Shown here: in pieces, positions 23,801 through 34,264 of the stretch
Layout: each line of letters starts with the position of its first letter
Numbering within the stretch: the stretch's first letter is position 1
Assembly (NCBI RefSeq): GCF_964355755.1
Contig: NC_092670.1
Location: 38,987,795-39,051,794 of the forward strand
DNA: 64,000 nucleotides
From: Antedon mediterranea
Lineage: Eukaryota > Echinodermata > Crinoidea > Comatulida > Antedonidae
Direction: 5' to 3'
The notes under the pieces: generated by a model
Seen by the model: the letters and a program-made list of their open reading frames with translations, nothing else
The model's database searches: none
Told to the model about the DNA's origin: nothing
Position numbers and translations under genes: made by a program

Positions 23801-25026
23801 CACGGGGCATGACAGGGAAAACACCAATTAAGTGAACACTCTTCGCAGGTAATGGGCACATTTTCGGATTTGGATTTAGCACCTTTTTGTAAGCTGGTTA
23901 GATGATTACATCTTGGACATGTTTTTGTGCTGGGATTTGAGTTGGCTTCAAGTAAAAAGCGATAAAACTTGTCCCTAATTTCGGGCTCAAGGAAATATGA
24001 AATTTCTTCGCGGCACACAAAAGCTATGCACGTAGAACCTGGACAAGATATCTTTACGATTCGTTGTTTTACTTGCGTTGTGAAGTATTCTTTTAAACAT
24101 AAATCGCAAACAGGTAATTTACAACATAAACGGACGTGTAACGACTCAACGCAGAAACATATTTGACAACTGGTTACTTCTGAGCGCCCTCTACAAAACA
24201 AAGGAGGCGGAGTACCCAACTGTAGTTCTCGATTTTGTACAGCAGCGCCACCAACAATCAGAGTCATATACGTGTCAATGTCGTTAAGTGCTGCATCAAT
24301 AGTGCCATCTGTTAAAAGCTGCTCACGACTTTGTCCAGCTTCCATACCTACCTCAAGAATACTAAATACATCACTATTGTCATTATCATTATCATCATCG
24401 TCGTCGTCAGAATCGGATTCAACGTATTGCACATTGTCCCCCTCGCTGTGATCCAGTTGGGTCATAACGACGGGGCCATATGCAACATTCTCAAGTTGCG
24501 GTATATATTCTTCAAAATCGCTATGACCTTCTGACGTCCACTGCGAATAGTATTCGCGAGTGTCAGACGAGCGTCGTTCGCAGTATCGGCCATAAGGTAC
24601 GCGAGTCGGAAGATTCCACTTTTTATTGCACATGTAGATGGCCTGATTCTCCTTACTATCAGACAATTTGAATAAATTTAAATCAACGTTGATGAGACCA
24701 TCGTGGTCAGGTTCCACCTTTTCTGGAAATTGATCGCTTTGCGATTTATTTCTCTTGTTACGGACTGGAATTTTAGTATTGCCAACCGCTGTGCTCCACC
24801 AAACTGTTTCATAGTCGCGTGGAAAGCTTAAAGCTCGTTTAACGCTGACAGCGCCCGGTGGCAGGTAAACTGGACGATGTTTGAATGGCTGGTTGCTGAT
24901 AGGTTTGTGTCCAATATCCAAGTGATACTCCACTCTTGTACAGTTTTCACATGTTGATGATAAGATTGTGGGTTTGTCAGGCTCGTCTGGTGTTTGAGTC
25001 GATATAGATGCAAACGTCTTCTTCAT
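17837..25026 (-). CDS. RNF217: RNF217-like RING-IBR-RING E3 ubiquitin ligase
   Basis: Three coding exons on the minus strand join in phase: 25026-23689, 23448-23247, 18111-17837 (stop TGA), about 604 aa. RING1 is about residues 287-333 (CQICFC, CCKLPVCDLC). The IBR is about 370-415 (CPRC, CEEC, WCFPCHAPWH). RING2 is about 442-471 (RCPKCK, GCDHMTC, CYQCGERF). By family knowledge the Cys of HMTC (about 460) is the catalytic cysteine that forms the ubiquitin thioester. The RING2 tail (FFGDHYSRYSVFGCKYRF) and a hydrophobic segment in the last exon (about 515-545) match RNF217, which has one membrane segment there. Unusual parts are an acidic run of Asp/Asn at about 205-218, coded by a GAT/ATC-type repeat, and a Gln/Pro/Leu-rich end in place of the short human tail. 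An acceptor-like TTCAG 17 nt before the ATG suggests an upstream untranslated exon. The 5.1-kb second intron contains minisatellites and MITEs. Confidence 0.9.
18300..18512 (-). mobile_element. tRNA-derived SINE (family 1)
   Basis: Read on the minus strand it starts with a tRNA-like A box (GCCGAGTGGTTAAGACTGTG). It continues with a core around TTCTCGGATAAGGACTATAA and ends near GCACTTTAAAGAACCTAGTA. A sister copy is at 53565-53815. Confidence 0.7.
19438..19908. repeat. 26-bp minisatellite, about 18 copies
   Basis: Units of CTACACAACACTTTATGTTC plus AATCTT or AATGTT, period 26 bp. Variants are ACATTT for ACACTT and one unit with an extra CAAC. Because 26 is not a multiple of 3 and the unit lacks stops, all three forward frames stay open. 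The long frames are artefacts. Confidence 0.95.
20039..20147. repeat. 12-bp minisatellite, 9 copies
   Basis: GTGTCCCCTAAA and GTGTCCCCTGAA units alternate, period exactly 12 bp. Similar TGTCCCCTGAA units occur in the diverged repeat near 33.5 kb. Confidence 0.95.
20562..20822 (+). CDS. Unassigned small open frame in RNF217-like intron
   Basis: An ATG-started frame of 86 aa on the strand opposite the host gene, ending at TAA directly before a MITE-A copy. Its composition is mixed and protein-like (LTHQLLDNLIKYGVPEDLN, then CMDNNQNLQDILNLF), suggesting helices. There is no clear signal peptide, membrane segment or splice partner, and I recognise no family. It could be a chance frame in AT-rich DNA, a terminal exon of an unseen gene, or an old transposon fragment. 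Confidence 0.25.
   Translation: MRQTANDIIIGNARRGFSLVFEKSTHLTHQLLDNLIKYGVPEDLNLYNTLLEDLCMDNNQNLQDILNLFCCGSTGVRYYDNTLLSS
20838..21021. mobile_element. MITE-A copy, full
   Basis: Left end TAAAGCTCTGTCTACACTAT, right end near TAGACAGAGTTTTA. Two CCAAATATGG motifs from repeated central units. Confidence 0.85.
21521..21649. mobile_element. MITE-A copy, right arm shortened
   Basis: Left end GAGCTTTGTCTACACTATCA. The right arm has an internal deletion but ends TAGACAAAGCTTAA. Confidence 0.8.
22988..23099. mobile_element. MITE-A left fragment plus shared 50-bp segment
   Basis: GTTCTGTCTACACTATCAAA to about 23030, then the AGGACCAACTCGAAGTGAAC segment (23050-23099) also seen at 10098-10148. Confidence 0.7.
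23100..23211. mobile_element. MITE-A copy, right arm shortened
   Basis: Left end AAGTTCTGTCTAGACTATCA. Carries both CCATATATGG and CCATATTTGG. Ends GTATAGACGGAGCTTTA, 36 bp from the RING2 exon donor of the RNF217-like gene. Confidence 0.8.
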
Positions 25027-25959
25027 TTCAGATGGAGTGATCTGAATTTAAACATCAAAAGAGTAGACAAAAAATCTTTGGCTGGGAGTATTTGTAGAGT
25101 TTGAGTAGGCCAGTTAATTATTGATTAAGAATAGGAAATTGACTATTGTATATTTGTATTGTATATTAAACTACACAGCATTGTAATCATATAAATACGT
25201 TGCTAACAATAAGACAGAGCTAGGCTAGGCCTTTTGTATTGCTAACTAGCATTGCAACCCTTGCCCTCTGGATGCTGCCCTGGTCAAATTATAAATAGAA
25301 TACCCAACCGTACTTACAAACTGGGCCTAACCAGGCTAAAAAGTGATCCTGAAATACTGTATTATATTAGTTCAATTTTATCATCGAGTTACGTTTACAA
25401 CAAATACTTACCGATACTATAATAAGAGTGACTGTGAATGTAATCTTACAATCAATACGAAATAATATGCGACATTTTTAGACCATCTCTACATATTTAT
25501 AAGCCTCGCACGACCACCATTCATCATCTTTATTTATCGATGATTCCGATCAAGATTTATTATTGCAACAACAAAAATAGAGGGCGATATTTATTATGGA
25601 ACGCCCATGATCAACAACACAACATTGGGCAACCAAAACCACATGTTTTTTAAAATTTATATGGTAGGCGGGAGTTGACGGGTTTATGTTCACGTTTACC
25701 TAATTTTTGAATTAAAAAACAAACTTTATTAATGGAGTTGATATAGTAATCTATTGTCATATACTTCTTAGCGATATACCTCTCTAAAGTTAGATTCTTG
25801 GCCTACACTTTAATTTATCGCCAATTTATTCTAGCTAGTAGAGGTTAGGCCTCCTGAACTAGCTAATAAGTGATACTGTATTATAATATTAGTAGGCCAA
25901 TGGAGTCAGTCTAGCTAGCTGTAGTGGGAGATCCTTTTTAGTGTAGTAGGGCTATACCA
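25027..25959. promoter_or_regulatory. Divergent upstream region of RNF217-like gene and RCC1L
   Basis: The two start codons face away from each other 933 bp apart, so both promoters, or one shared promoter, should lie here. No TATA box or CpG cluster stands out. The CGGGAGTTGACGGG patch near 25670 is the most GC-rich part. Function is inferred from layout only. Confidence 0.4.
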
Positions 25960-28900
25960 ATGCCAGCAGGTACAAACTGACTCAGGTAGTGTACATCTAG
26001 TACTGACAGAAAATAGTACTGTAGTGAAAGGCCCTAGTCCAGCAAGCTCTGTAATAATAATAAATAAATTAAATTAATAAAAAATAAATACTGTGAAATC
26101 TGAGAAAATATTTCATTTCTTTTTATTTTCTAGGTAAACCTCATGATGGGTTGCAGTCATCAGTACTAAAATCAAACCAAAGAATGCATAACTGTGTTAA
26201 ACTATTACACAAAGGAACATATTTAAATAGAATTTTCTTAAAATGTCAAACTCTTTCGTGCCTAGCCAATATCTCACAGCAGACTACAGCATCATCACAA
26301 CACCGAAACTATTCAAATAAGTATATACATGAACGAGCAGCAGAGGACCTTGCAGTACACAAATTTGGCGGTGACCATCGGCAGCGAAAACACCGTGTCT
26401 ATGTTTGGGGTTATGCGATGACGGGAAGTTTAGGCGTACCAACGTTTATCAAACCCAAGCCAAGAGTTCCTGTACGAAAAAAACAGACCGCCCCCTATCT
26501 GCTTTATTTTGATGAAAAGGTACTGACTCAACTGACTCTTTGTACGCATGGTTAAGCACATCTTTGGAGTTTTTTACGCTTTACCTCGACTGCCCTGTTC
26601 AACTTTTTTTGTTTCTGATTGTCAAGAAATTGGAAGTAAATTAAAAAAAAATAAATAACATCGAGTGAATCGGCAATTACAGGATGAATATTTAACAATT
26701 TATCGTGCTTATAAACTAAGTCTCATTTGAGGCTTAGGGAGTGGGGTTAAAAGAGTTAAAACGCTGGCACTAGGTCAGGATTGAACCCTGGACCTTGAAT
26801 TGGAAGGCAAGCATGTTAACCACCAAGCTAAAGCTCCGCTCGTTTTTTTTCATTTAACATCATGTAAATAATCATCATCTAAATATAGATGTTTTTTTTC
26901 AGAAACATTTAAGTTCAAATTTATTACCAAATACATAGTAATATTGAAATTTCTACTCCAAGGTTTAAAAACAACAAATATCTTGATTTTAGACTTTTCT
27001 GTACTTATACTTGTAGATTTCAGATGTTGCCTGTGGTTATGGATTTTCTCTCTTTTCCAGTAATAGCCTCAGTTCATCTAAACTTTGGGGCACAGGAATC
27101 AACACAGACACACAGATAGGCTACCACGAGAAACAAGTGAACAGGGGTAGGTGGATGGATTAGGGTTAGGGAAGGGATATCAGCGATATTTGGTGAAGGA
27201 ATCGGAACACTAGAAGATGTGCTTAGTTCAACACTCAACTTTATGTGACAAAAAAAATGTGATGCATGTGCCCATATATAGACATTTCGATGTCATATCA
27301 CTACCATATTTAAGCATATTACACTTTTTTTTTTCAAACTATTTTGATAGTGTATAGACAGAGTGCTGAGGTACTGTATTCTCCTTGTGCCTGAAGTTTG
27401 CAAATTAAAATGTCATAAAAAAAGTCTGAAAATAAAAAAAGACACATTTATTTAGATAAAAATTAAAATACATTTTTACAAATGCTTTTTTAAGGTAAAA
27501 ATTTAGAGTATGTAATAGCACCAGCTGAAATTCATCTGCCTCTGAAAACTCCCCGTTCCACTCGTGTTATTCAAGTTGCTTGTGGAAGAGCGCACTCTCT
27601 AGTTTTGACAGATCAAGAAGGAGGTATCAATAAATTAGATTTTTTTAAAATACCTTCTGACAAATAGTATTAATTAAGAATTCTTGGTGATAAAAACATT
27701 AAAAATTAAATTATATTCACTAGATAAATATTAGTTGATTAGAAATTGATTTTTTTTGTGATGCTTAAGTTTTTAGTCTAGGGAATAATGCATATGGCCA
27801 GTGTGGAAGAAAAGTCATAGAAGATGAAAATTACAGGTAAAGTAACAATTACTTCTTTCTTTTATTATTAGATTGTTCATCAATAGAGGATACCATTTTA
27901 ATTTTAATAATGATGTTAGTTTGATAGTGTAGACAGAGCTTTTTGTCATTTACTTAAATACACAGAAACAAACACAATAGTATCACTTTCCAGATTTATT
28001 GTATGTGCATATAGGTACCTATTTAATGTTCATGTTAACTTATAATACTTGTATTTTTGGGCCTCTTATTTGAGAGAACTGAATATTACTAATAAGATTA
28101 ATTTAAAATGTTTTTATATTTTAATAATAAATAAATAATTAATTTTTTCAGCTGTAATATGAGAATTCACAACATTTCTGGTATTGAAGGTAAAATAAAA
28201 AAGGTTTGTATCACAAATTTGTTTGTAATCTTTCATCCCTAAATTGATTAATGTTTAACTAAAATGAATCAATGCTGGCAATGATGTAGAACAGTTTGCC
28301 GCCCTCTGTATTAGTTAGCACGGCCCTAATAGACATACTGTAATAGAAATAATTTTTTAAAGGGTATAATGCTGTACCATCCTGACTAGTTAAGCATGGT
28401 TTCCATAAAATCGCTACACAACCGAGCGTAGCGATTCTATGGAAACGCTAGAATTTATCGGGGATCTAGTACGCGAGCGCAAAATATTCTTTTGTACGCG
28501 TATACGATTCATCGCCGACACAATCTGCAAAGTTGAACATGGTTGAACTTAGCCGATTTGACTGCGATGAAACGGGGAGCCTTCCTGATTGCGTCTGCGA
28601 CATCTGCACGTGTAGCGATTTTAATGGAAACGCTGTAGCAATTTTAATGGAAACCAGGCTTTACTGCACATTTACACAAGAATTTAAAGACTATTGTCTA
28701 CAAAAACAATATAAAAATTAATATATTTATTGATATAATTAATATGTCATGTTGTCATGTTCAGTTATTTACTTTACACTGTTCTTAGATTGTGTGTGGA
28801 CAAGACCACAGTTTGTTTTTGACAGAAAGTGGACAGGTCTTGAGTTGTGGATGGGGAGCTGACGGGCAAACAGGTTAGGTTTATGATTTGAAGGAAATTA

Positions 28901-31900
28901 TGATAATATAAATATACAAAATGAATGAAATATCTATATGAATTGATTAAAGCTTTATTGAACATTATGGTATACATTGATGTGTAGTAGATCAATAACA
29001 GTTAAGCTCTGTCTACACTATTAAACTTTATGTGACAAAAAATGTGATGTGGCCATATATGGACATGATGATGTAATAGCACTACCATATTTGTGCATAT
29101 CACTACCATATTTGTGCATATCACTACCATATTTGTGCATATCACTACCATATTTGTGCATATCACTATAATATTTGTGCATATCACTACCATATTTGTG
29201 CATATCACATCCTGTCCGTAGGTAGAGGAGATTATACAAGTTCAAGTGAGGTCGGTTTAATATTGGGCGATCTGAAAGGTGAAACAATTGTTGATGTTGC
29301 TACGTATGCTGATTGCTGCTTAGCTGTGTCAGGTAAGTTGTCTCACTACACACTGAGTACATAACTATAAAGATTACATAAAGCTCTGTCTACACTATCA
29401 AACTAGTTTGACAACAAAATTGTTGGCACTGTCTTGATCACGAGTAGAATCTTGCAGGCTTGGATGATTGAGGTTCTTGAACCAAGATGACAACCCACCA
29501 TGCTATAATAGTCCCATTATCGGGGTTCACAACTTAAAGTTCAATGAACTTACTGTGACCTCCATCCACCCATATACACTGTATACTTATGTTAAGTTAA
29601 CTGTTGAAATTCATTTGAATTTTATATTTATATATAGCCTCCTCCGCAACACTGTCTTCTTGAATTTGTTCTTGTTCTCTAATTTCTGTTTTACTTTTGT
29701 TCTGACAGATAAAGGAGATGTATTTGGATGGGGAAATTCTGAATACAATCAACTTAGATTAGTTACAGATGAAACACAGGTTAGCAAACTGTAGTGTGAC
29801 AATGTAAATGTAATTTTAATCGTTCTGAAGCTTAACTGAAATTCTGATTAAGTCCTCTCAATCTGTGTTTTAATTTGTCTGCAGATTGCAGAGCCAAGAC
29901 GTCTTCCTTTAAAGGATGTTGGACGGGTTGTATCCGTGGCAACTGGTGGCACGGTCTGTGCACTTCTCAATGGTTAGTGTTTTCATTATCTATAATAAAG
30001 AAATGATATTTGTCCTAATAATTTGACTTTTTTTGTTCTTATATTATATTACTCTTTAAAGGTTAAAGGTTCACTGGCATATAGCTTGTTTTAAAACAGT
30101 ATAGTATAGGATTTATTGATTGAATACAAATTTAAAGCTCTATCTACACTATCAAACTTTATGTGACAAAACAATGTGATGTGTCCATATATGGACATGA
30201 TGATGTCATAGCACTACCATATTTAAGCATATCACCACCATATTTGGCCACATCACACTTTTTGTTGTCAATCTAGTTTGATAGTGTAGACAAAGCTTTA
30301 GCGGGGTGGGAGTCAAAGATATATTCTTAAAACAATGAGTCATTGGATGTTTCAGACTGACTGACAGTTGGAAAACATGTGCTTTTGTTTCAGATTCTGG
30401 TGATGTGTATGTGTGGGGTTACGGTATATTAGGCAAGGGGCCAAAGCTTTCAGAAAGCAAAAGACCTGAACCCATCCCTGCTATTCTTTTTGGCCGTAGA
30501 GAATTGAAGGAACACATCAAAGTTACCAGGATATTCTGTGGAATGCACCATTTTGCTGCCTTAACAAGTAAGATAAATACAATTGTATTTTCTTTATACA
30601 CCTTTTGCTTTTAGAGAAATCCTCCTTATAAAGGCATGTATGTTAGTAGTAAATGAATAAGAGCCAACAACATACAATGCTCTGTGTACAGTTTGTCCCC
30701 TTCATAAGGGGAGCAGGTTTCAGTGGGATAAAGGGTCAGTGGAATGGAGGGTCAGTGGGGTGGAGGGTCAGTGGGATGGAGGGTCAGTGGGATGGAGGGT
30801 CAGTGGGATAGAGGAGTGGTAGGAAGGCCCAGAATTGAAACTTACTACCAAGAATTTAAAGTACTGTAACACAAATAACAAGAGTCCATACAGAGTAATT
30901 CATAATGTATTAATACTGTATACACGTAATGTACATGTCATTAAATAATATAAATACAAAATATTACAATTTATATTAAAATATGTTATTTAGTGTAGGC
31001 TTAGTGTATGTATGCATTAATGACTTTCTCGTTCTGTCAAATCAATACTTTTGGAATGAGAAGTTGATGAAGGTTGAATAAATGCATATATACATAATAA
31101 TACAAGTATAAAGCTCTGTCCACACTATCAAGCTAGTTTGAAAAAAAAGGGCCAAATATGGTAGTGCTATGGCATCATCATTTCCATAATACACATCACA
31201 TTTTGTTGTCACATAAAGTTTGATAGTGTAGACAGAGCTTTAGGCAAATTTACATGTATAACATGATTACAATCATTCAAGTTGAGTGTATTTCATTTGT
31301 TTAAATAATTGAATTTATTGCCATGACAACATGAACAATAAATATAACAATATAATTACAATTTGAAAAAAAGCCTAGAGGCAGGATTTGTGTCCTAGAT
31401 TTGGCTAGAAAGCATGTTAACCACAAACCAATTGTACTTATAATTATATGTGTACTATAAAGCTCTGTCTACACTATCAAACTACAGTAGGTTGACAAAA
31501 AAAGTGTGATATGTCCAAATATGGTAGTGATATGCCTAAAATATGGTAGTGATATGCCTAAATCATGGTAGTGATATGCCTGAAATATGGTAGTGATATG
31601 CCTGAAATATGGTAACTGTGATATGCCTAAAATATGGTAGTGATATGCCTAAAATATGGTAACTATGATATGCCTAAAATATGGTAGTGATATGCCTAAA
31701 ATATGGTAGTGATATGACATCATCATGTCCATATATGGGTACATCACATTTTTTTGTCACATAAAGTTTGATAGTGTAGACAGAGCTTTATAATTGGTAT
31801 TTGTTTTTCAAGGTGATGGTGACCTGTACACATGGGGTCAAAACTCCCATGGTTCATTGGGACTTGGTATTCATCTTGACCAGTACTTTCCACTCAAGGT

Positions 31901-33237
31901 ATGTTTATTTTCACTTGATGTTTAACTTGCATTTGAGACACAGGCAATAATACCTTTCACATCGACTAAAGCTCTGTCTCTATCAAACTTTATGTGAACT
32001 AGATTGAAAAAAAAATGTGATGTGCCCATATATGGACCATTTACTCCATGATATGGACATGATGATGTCATATCACTACCATATTTGGGCACATCACAAT
32101 TTTTTTTTCAATCTAGTTTGATAGTGTAGACAGAGCTTAACAGTTAATACACACCAGGGCATCAACACTTTTTGATGAAGCCGATTAGAGTGGATTTCAA
32201 GTAACCGCTTCTAAAGGCAGTGGATTACCCAATTCTAAAATACTAGTTAGTTCTGTAATGTCAAAAAATATCTATATAAATTGCATATAAATGTGTCATA
32301 GAATGACAAAATATCAAGACAGTATGGTATATGTAAATACTATAATTTGCACAATTAGGCATAAAACAGGTGCTTAATACAGACATTGGTAATATTATGT
32401 CTTTTTTGTAAAAGAAACAATTATTTGTAAAGCTCTGTCTACACTTTTATGTAACAAAAAAAATGTGATATGCCCATATATGGACATGATAATGTCATAT
32501 TACTACCATATTTGGCCACATCACACTTTTTTTGGGTAAGCTAACCCTTTTTGATAGTGTGGACAGATCTTTAGTTGGTCATCTCAAAACGTTTTCTCTA
32601 TTTTTTTAAATATAATAGTATACAAATAATGAATGTTTATGAGTGCAATGGTACAAATAATGGCACGAGGTGAATGATGAAAGGTTATATCAACGAGGCA
32701 AAGCCGAGTTGATATAACCTTTCATCATTCACCAAGTGCCATTATTTGTACCATTACACGAATACAAAACATTCATTATTTGTTTTATATAACATCTAAA
32801 TAACAAACAAAAATGTTTCAAAAAGTACTATTTAACGATCGTTGAATAGTGCGTACTATTGCACGCCATGTGACCCACATTCGTCCAATCAAATGACAGG
32901 AATTTATATAGGTGTTATATAATATCTAATATTATCTAGTATATATAAAATATAAAATAGTTAAAATATTTTAATTTGAATTTTAACTTTATAATCAATA
33001 TTTTGCCATTGTCGAGAAACATTAAAATATATATAATGACATAAAATGAATACCATTATAACCTGGCTAATGTTATGCAAATAAAAACTCAATATATTAT
33101 AAATAAATAAATAATTAAATATAATAATAAATGAGTATTTTTATGGTTTGTTTTTATAGGTTGGTGTGCCAGCGGAAGTTATTGATGTTGCCTGTGGTGT
33201 TGATCACATGATCGCACTTGCAAAAACGTTTATATGA
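25960..33237 (+). CDS. RCC1L: RCC1L, mitochondrial RCC1-like protein
   Basis: Exons: 25960-25969, 26134-26519, 27017-27146, 27495-27623, 27770-27836, 28152-28203, 28789-28873, 29222-29332, 29709-29779, 29885-29972, 30394-30567, 31813-31898, 33160-33237 (stop TGA). All phases agree; about 488 aa, a little longer than human. Motifs match RCC1L along its length: VYVWGYAMTGSLGVP, ISDVACGYGFSLFSS, VACGRAHSLVLTD, GNNAYGQCGRKV, CGQDHSLFLT, WGNSEYNQL, VWGYGILGKGP, and the end VACGVDHMIALAKTFI. It should form a seven-blade propeller in mitochondria, where RCC1L supports ribosome assembly and has been linked to OPA1. The basic N-terminus (from MHNCVKLLHK) looks like a mitochondrial presequence. The first 10-nt exon (M-P-A-G) is a proposal; translation could instead start at the ATG at 26184. 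Introns are full of MITE-A copies. Confidence 0.93.
26745..26845 (-). mobile_element. tRNA-derived SINE head (family 2)
   Basis: On the minus strand it has an A box (TTTAGCTTGGTGGTTAAC) and a B box (GGTTCAATCC) with tRNA spacing. In RCC1L intron 2. It is not a working tRNA gene: no acceptor-stem pairing is visible. Confidence 0.65.
27231..27370. mobile_element. MITE-A copy, worn
   Basis: AACTTTATGTGACAAAAAAA left arm; right arm ends TTTTGATAGTGTATAGACAG. In RCC1L intron 3. Confidence 0.75.
27917..27942. mobile_element. MITE-A right-end fragment
   Basis: Only AGTTTGATAGTGTAGACAGA plus GCTTT remains, in RCC1L intron 5. Confidence 0.65.
28391..28664. mobile_element. MITE-C, palindromic element
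   Basis: Ends TAAGCATGGTTTCCATAAAA and ATTTTAATGGAAACCAGGCT pair as inverted repeats. Each is followed inward by a block related to GATTCTATGGAAACGCTAG or GCGATTTTAATGGAAACGC. In RCC1L intron 6. Confidence 0.7.
29003..29210. mobile_element. MITE-A copy with tandem expansion, right arm lost
   Basis: Left end TTAAGCTCTGTCTACACTAT; CCATATATGG present. A 21-bp unit (CATATTTGTGCATATCACTA plus C) is then repeated about six times. The element stops about 10 bases before the RCC1L exon 8 acceptor (29221). Confidence 0.85.
29389..29420. mobile_element. MITE-A left-end fragment
   Basis: TAAAGCTCTGTCTACACTAT then AACTAGTTTGACAA, cut off. In RCC1L intron 8. Confidence 0.7.
30133..30301. mobile_element. 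MITE-A copy, full
   Basis: Ends AAAGCTCTATCTACACTATC and GATAGTGTAGACAAAGCTTT. Contains CCATATATGG and CCATATTTGG. In RCC1L intron 10. Confidence 0.85.
30717..30815. repeat. 17-bp GTCAGTGGGATGGAGG repeat, about 5-6 copies
   Basis: Units of GGGTCAGTGGGATGGAG with small changes, period about 17 bp, in RCC1L intron 11. Preceded by TTTGTCCCCTTCATAAGGGG, which resembles the GTGTCCCCT repeat type. Confidence 0.8.
31109..31242. mobile_element. MITE-A copy, full
   Basis: Ends TAAAGCTCTGTCCACACTAT and TAGTGTAGACAGAGCTTTA. In RCC1L intron 11. Confidence 0.85.
31376..31432 (-). mobile_element. SINE fragment related to the 26.8-kb head
   Basis: GCAGGATTTGTGTCCTAGAT through GCATGTTAACCACAAACCA mirrors, with wear, the tRNA-like head at 26745-26845. 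Confidence 0.5.
31458..31791. mobile_element. MITE-A copy, expanded to 334 bp
   Basis: Both ends intact. The centre has about nine copies of a 22-23-bp unit (ATATGGTAGTGATATGCCTA plus AA), making this the longest copy. It ends about 20 bp before the RCC1L exon 12 acceptor. Confidence 0.9.
31967..32139. mobile_element. MITE-A copy, full
   Basis: Ends TAAAGCTCTGTCTCTATCAA and TAGTGTAGACAGAGCTTA. Carries CCATATATGG and CCATATTTGG. In RCC1L intron 12. Confidence 0.85.
32428..32573. mobile_element. MITE-A copy, full
   Basis: Ends TAAAGCTCTGTCTACACTTT and GATAGTGTGGACAGATCTTT. Carries CCATATATGG and CCATATTTGG. Confidence 0.85.
32623..32782. mobile_element. MITE-E, near-perfect 160-bp hairpin
   Basis: The arms (CAAATAATGAATGTTTATGA ... 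and ... AACATTCATTATTTG) pair almost completely; the centre is CAACGAGGCAAAGCCGAGTTG. A diverged relative is at about 34753-34863. In RCC1L intron 12. Confidence 0.85.
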
Positions 33238-33383
33238 TTAGGCCCTGTCTACGCTATCAAACTAATTTGACAAAAAAGTGTGATGTTACCAAATATGGTA
33301 GTGATATGCACAAATATGATACAGTAGTGATATGACATCATTAGGTCCATATATGGGCACATGTTATATGCACATAAAGCTTG
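33238..33383. mobile_element. MITE-A copy directly after RCC1L stop
   Basis: Begins TTAGGCCCTGTCTACGCTAT at the base after the TGA. Carries CCAAATATGG and CCATATATGG. The right end is worn. Confidence 0.8.
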
Positions 33384-33479
33384 TTCTAATGCTATGGCTC
33401 ACAGTTTTGTGTTTCTAAATTTCAATTGGTGCTGTCTTTTTGAGGTTGTAAAAAGCCTAGACAATCTGTAAAACTATTA

Positions 33480-33640
33480 TCAATTAAGGGGGACACTAAC
33501 AGGACCAAAATTTCCCCCCTTAATAGAAGCGTTCACTGAACAGGAGTGTGCCCTGAATAGGGGTGTCCCCTGAAAAGGGGTGTGACCTAGATAGGGGTGT
33601 GCCCTGAGTAAGGTTTGTTCGTAATTTTGAAACATATATT
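33480..33640. repeat. Diverged GGTGTGCCCTGAATAGG-type repeat
   Basis: Units of about 18 bp (GTGTGCCCTGAATAGGG, GTGTCCCCTGAAAAGGG, GTGTGACCTAGATAGGG). Related to the 12-bp array at 20039-20147. In the RCC1L 3' region. Confidence 0.6.
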
Positions 33641-33888
33641 ATCCTTGTTCATTTTACGGAAAATAGGGCTTTAATAGGGCTGGCCCCACAATAGCATTCT
33701 GTATAATTCATAATCTCACTATCTATAATGCTGAATCATGTTATTGCACACATGTTCATTTTCACCTAGCATCCATTGTTTAGTATTGGTACTAACCATG
33801 CATATACATTTATTCCATTCATTATGCTCTATTCAAATTTAGACATACCATTATTAATTTTTAAAATGCGTATGGACTCTCAATTTAA

Positions 33889-33942
<54 letters not shown>
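33889..33942. repeat. ATTG tetranucleotide microsatellite
   Basis: About 13 uninterrupted ATTG/TTGA units. Confidence 0.95.
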
Positions 33943-33943
<1 letters not shown>

Positions 33944-34258
33944 CATCATAGTTTTGTATTTGTAGTGTACAGTAGGTCTTGTATTCATCATTTTAATTAA
34001 ATTATTAGTTTTAATCAATAACATAATAATTTCTTTTTCTGCTCTGTAGATATATCTTTAATTACAGTGAGTGGCAGTATACATTCCCAAGAGACTCAAA
34101 TTAATATGCCTATTCTGTTCTTATTCAGTGTTTACAAATTAGATATACAGTCAATATTGTTGAAAATATCGCCGTAGTAACTATATACATTTAATCATAC
34201 GTTTATGTTTTGTGTCATTTTGAAGTGCTTTGTTGCTGATATTGTTATAACATATATG

Positions 34259-34264
34259 AATAAA
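34259..34264 (+). terminator. Possible RCC1L poly(A) signal
   Basis: AATAAA about 1 kb after the RCC1L stop codon. In AT-rich DNA such hexamers are common, so this is only a candidate. Confidence 0.25.

Noticed and set aside
26760-26845. Possible tRNA gene
   Set aside because: A and B boxes are present, but no clover-leaf stems are visible and a SINE relative exists at 31376; a SINE head is the better reading.
28533-28721. Cys-containing 62-codon plus-strand frame
   Set aside because: It lies within and past the MITE-C right half, with no splice support.
29002-29287. Frames with repeated ICTNMVV or DMHKYGS peptides
   Set aside because: Products of the tandem-expanded MITE-A before RCC1L exon 8.
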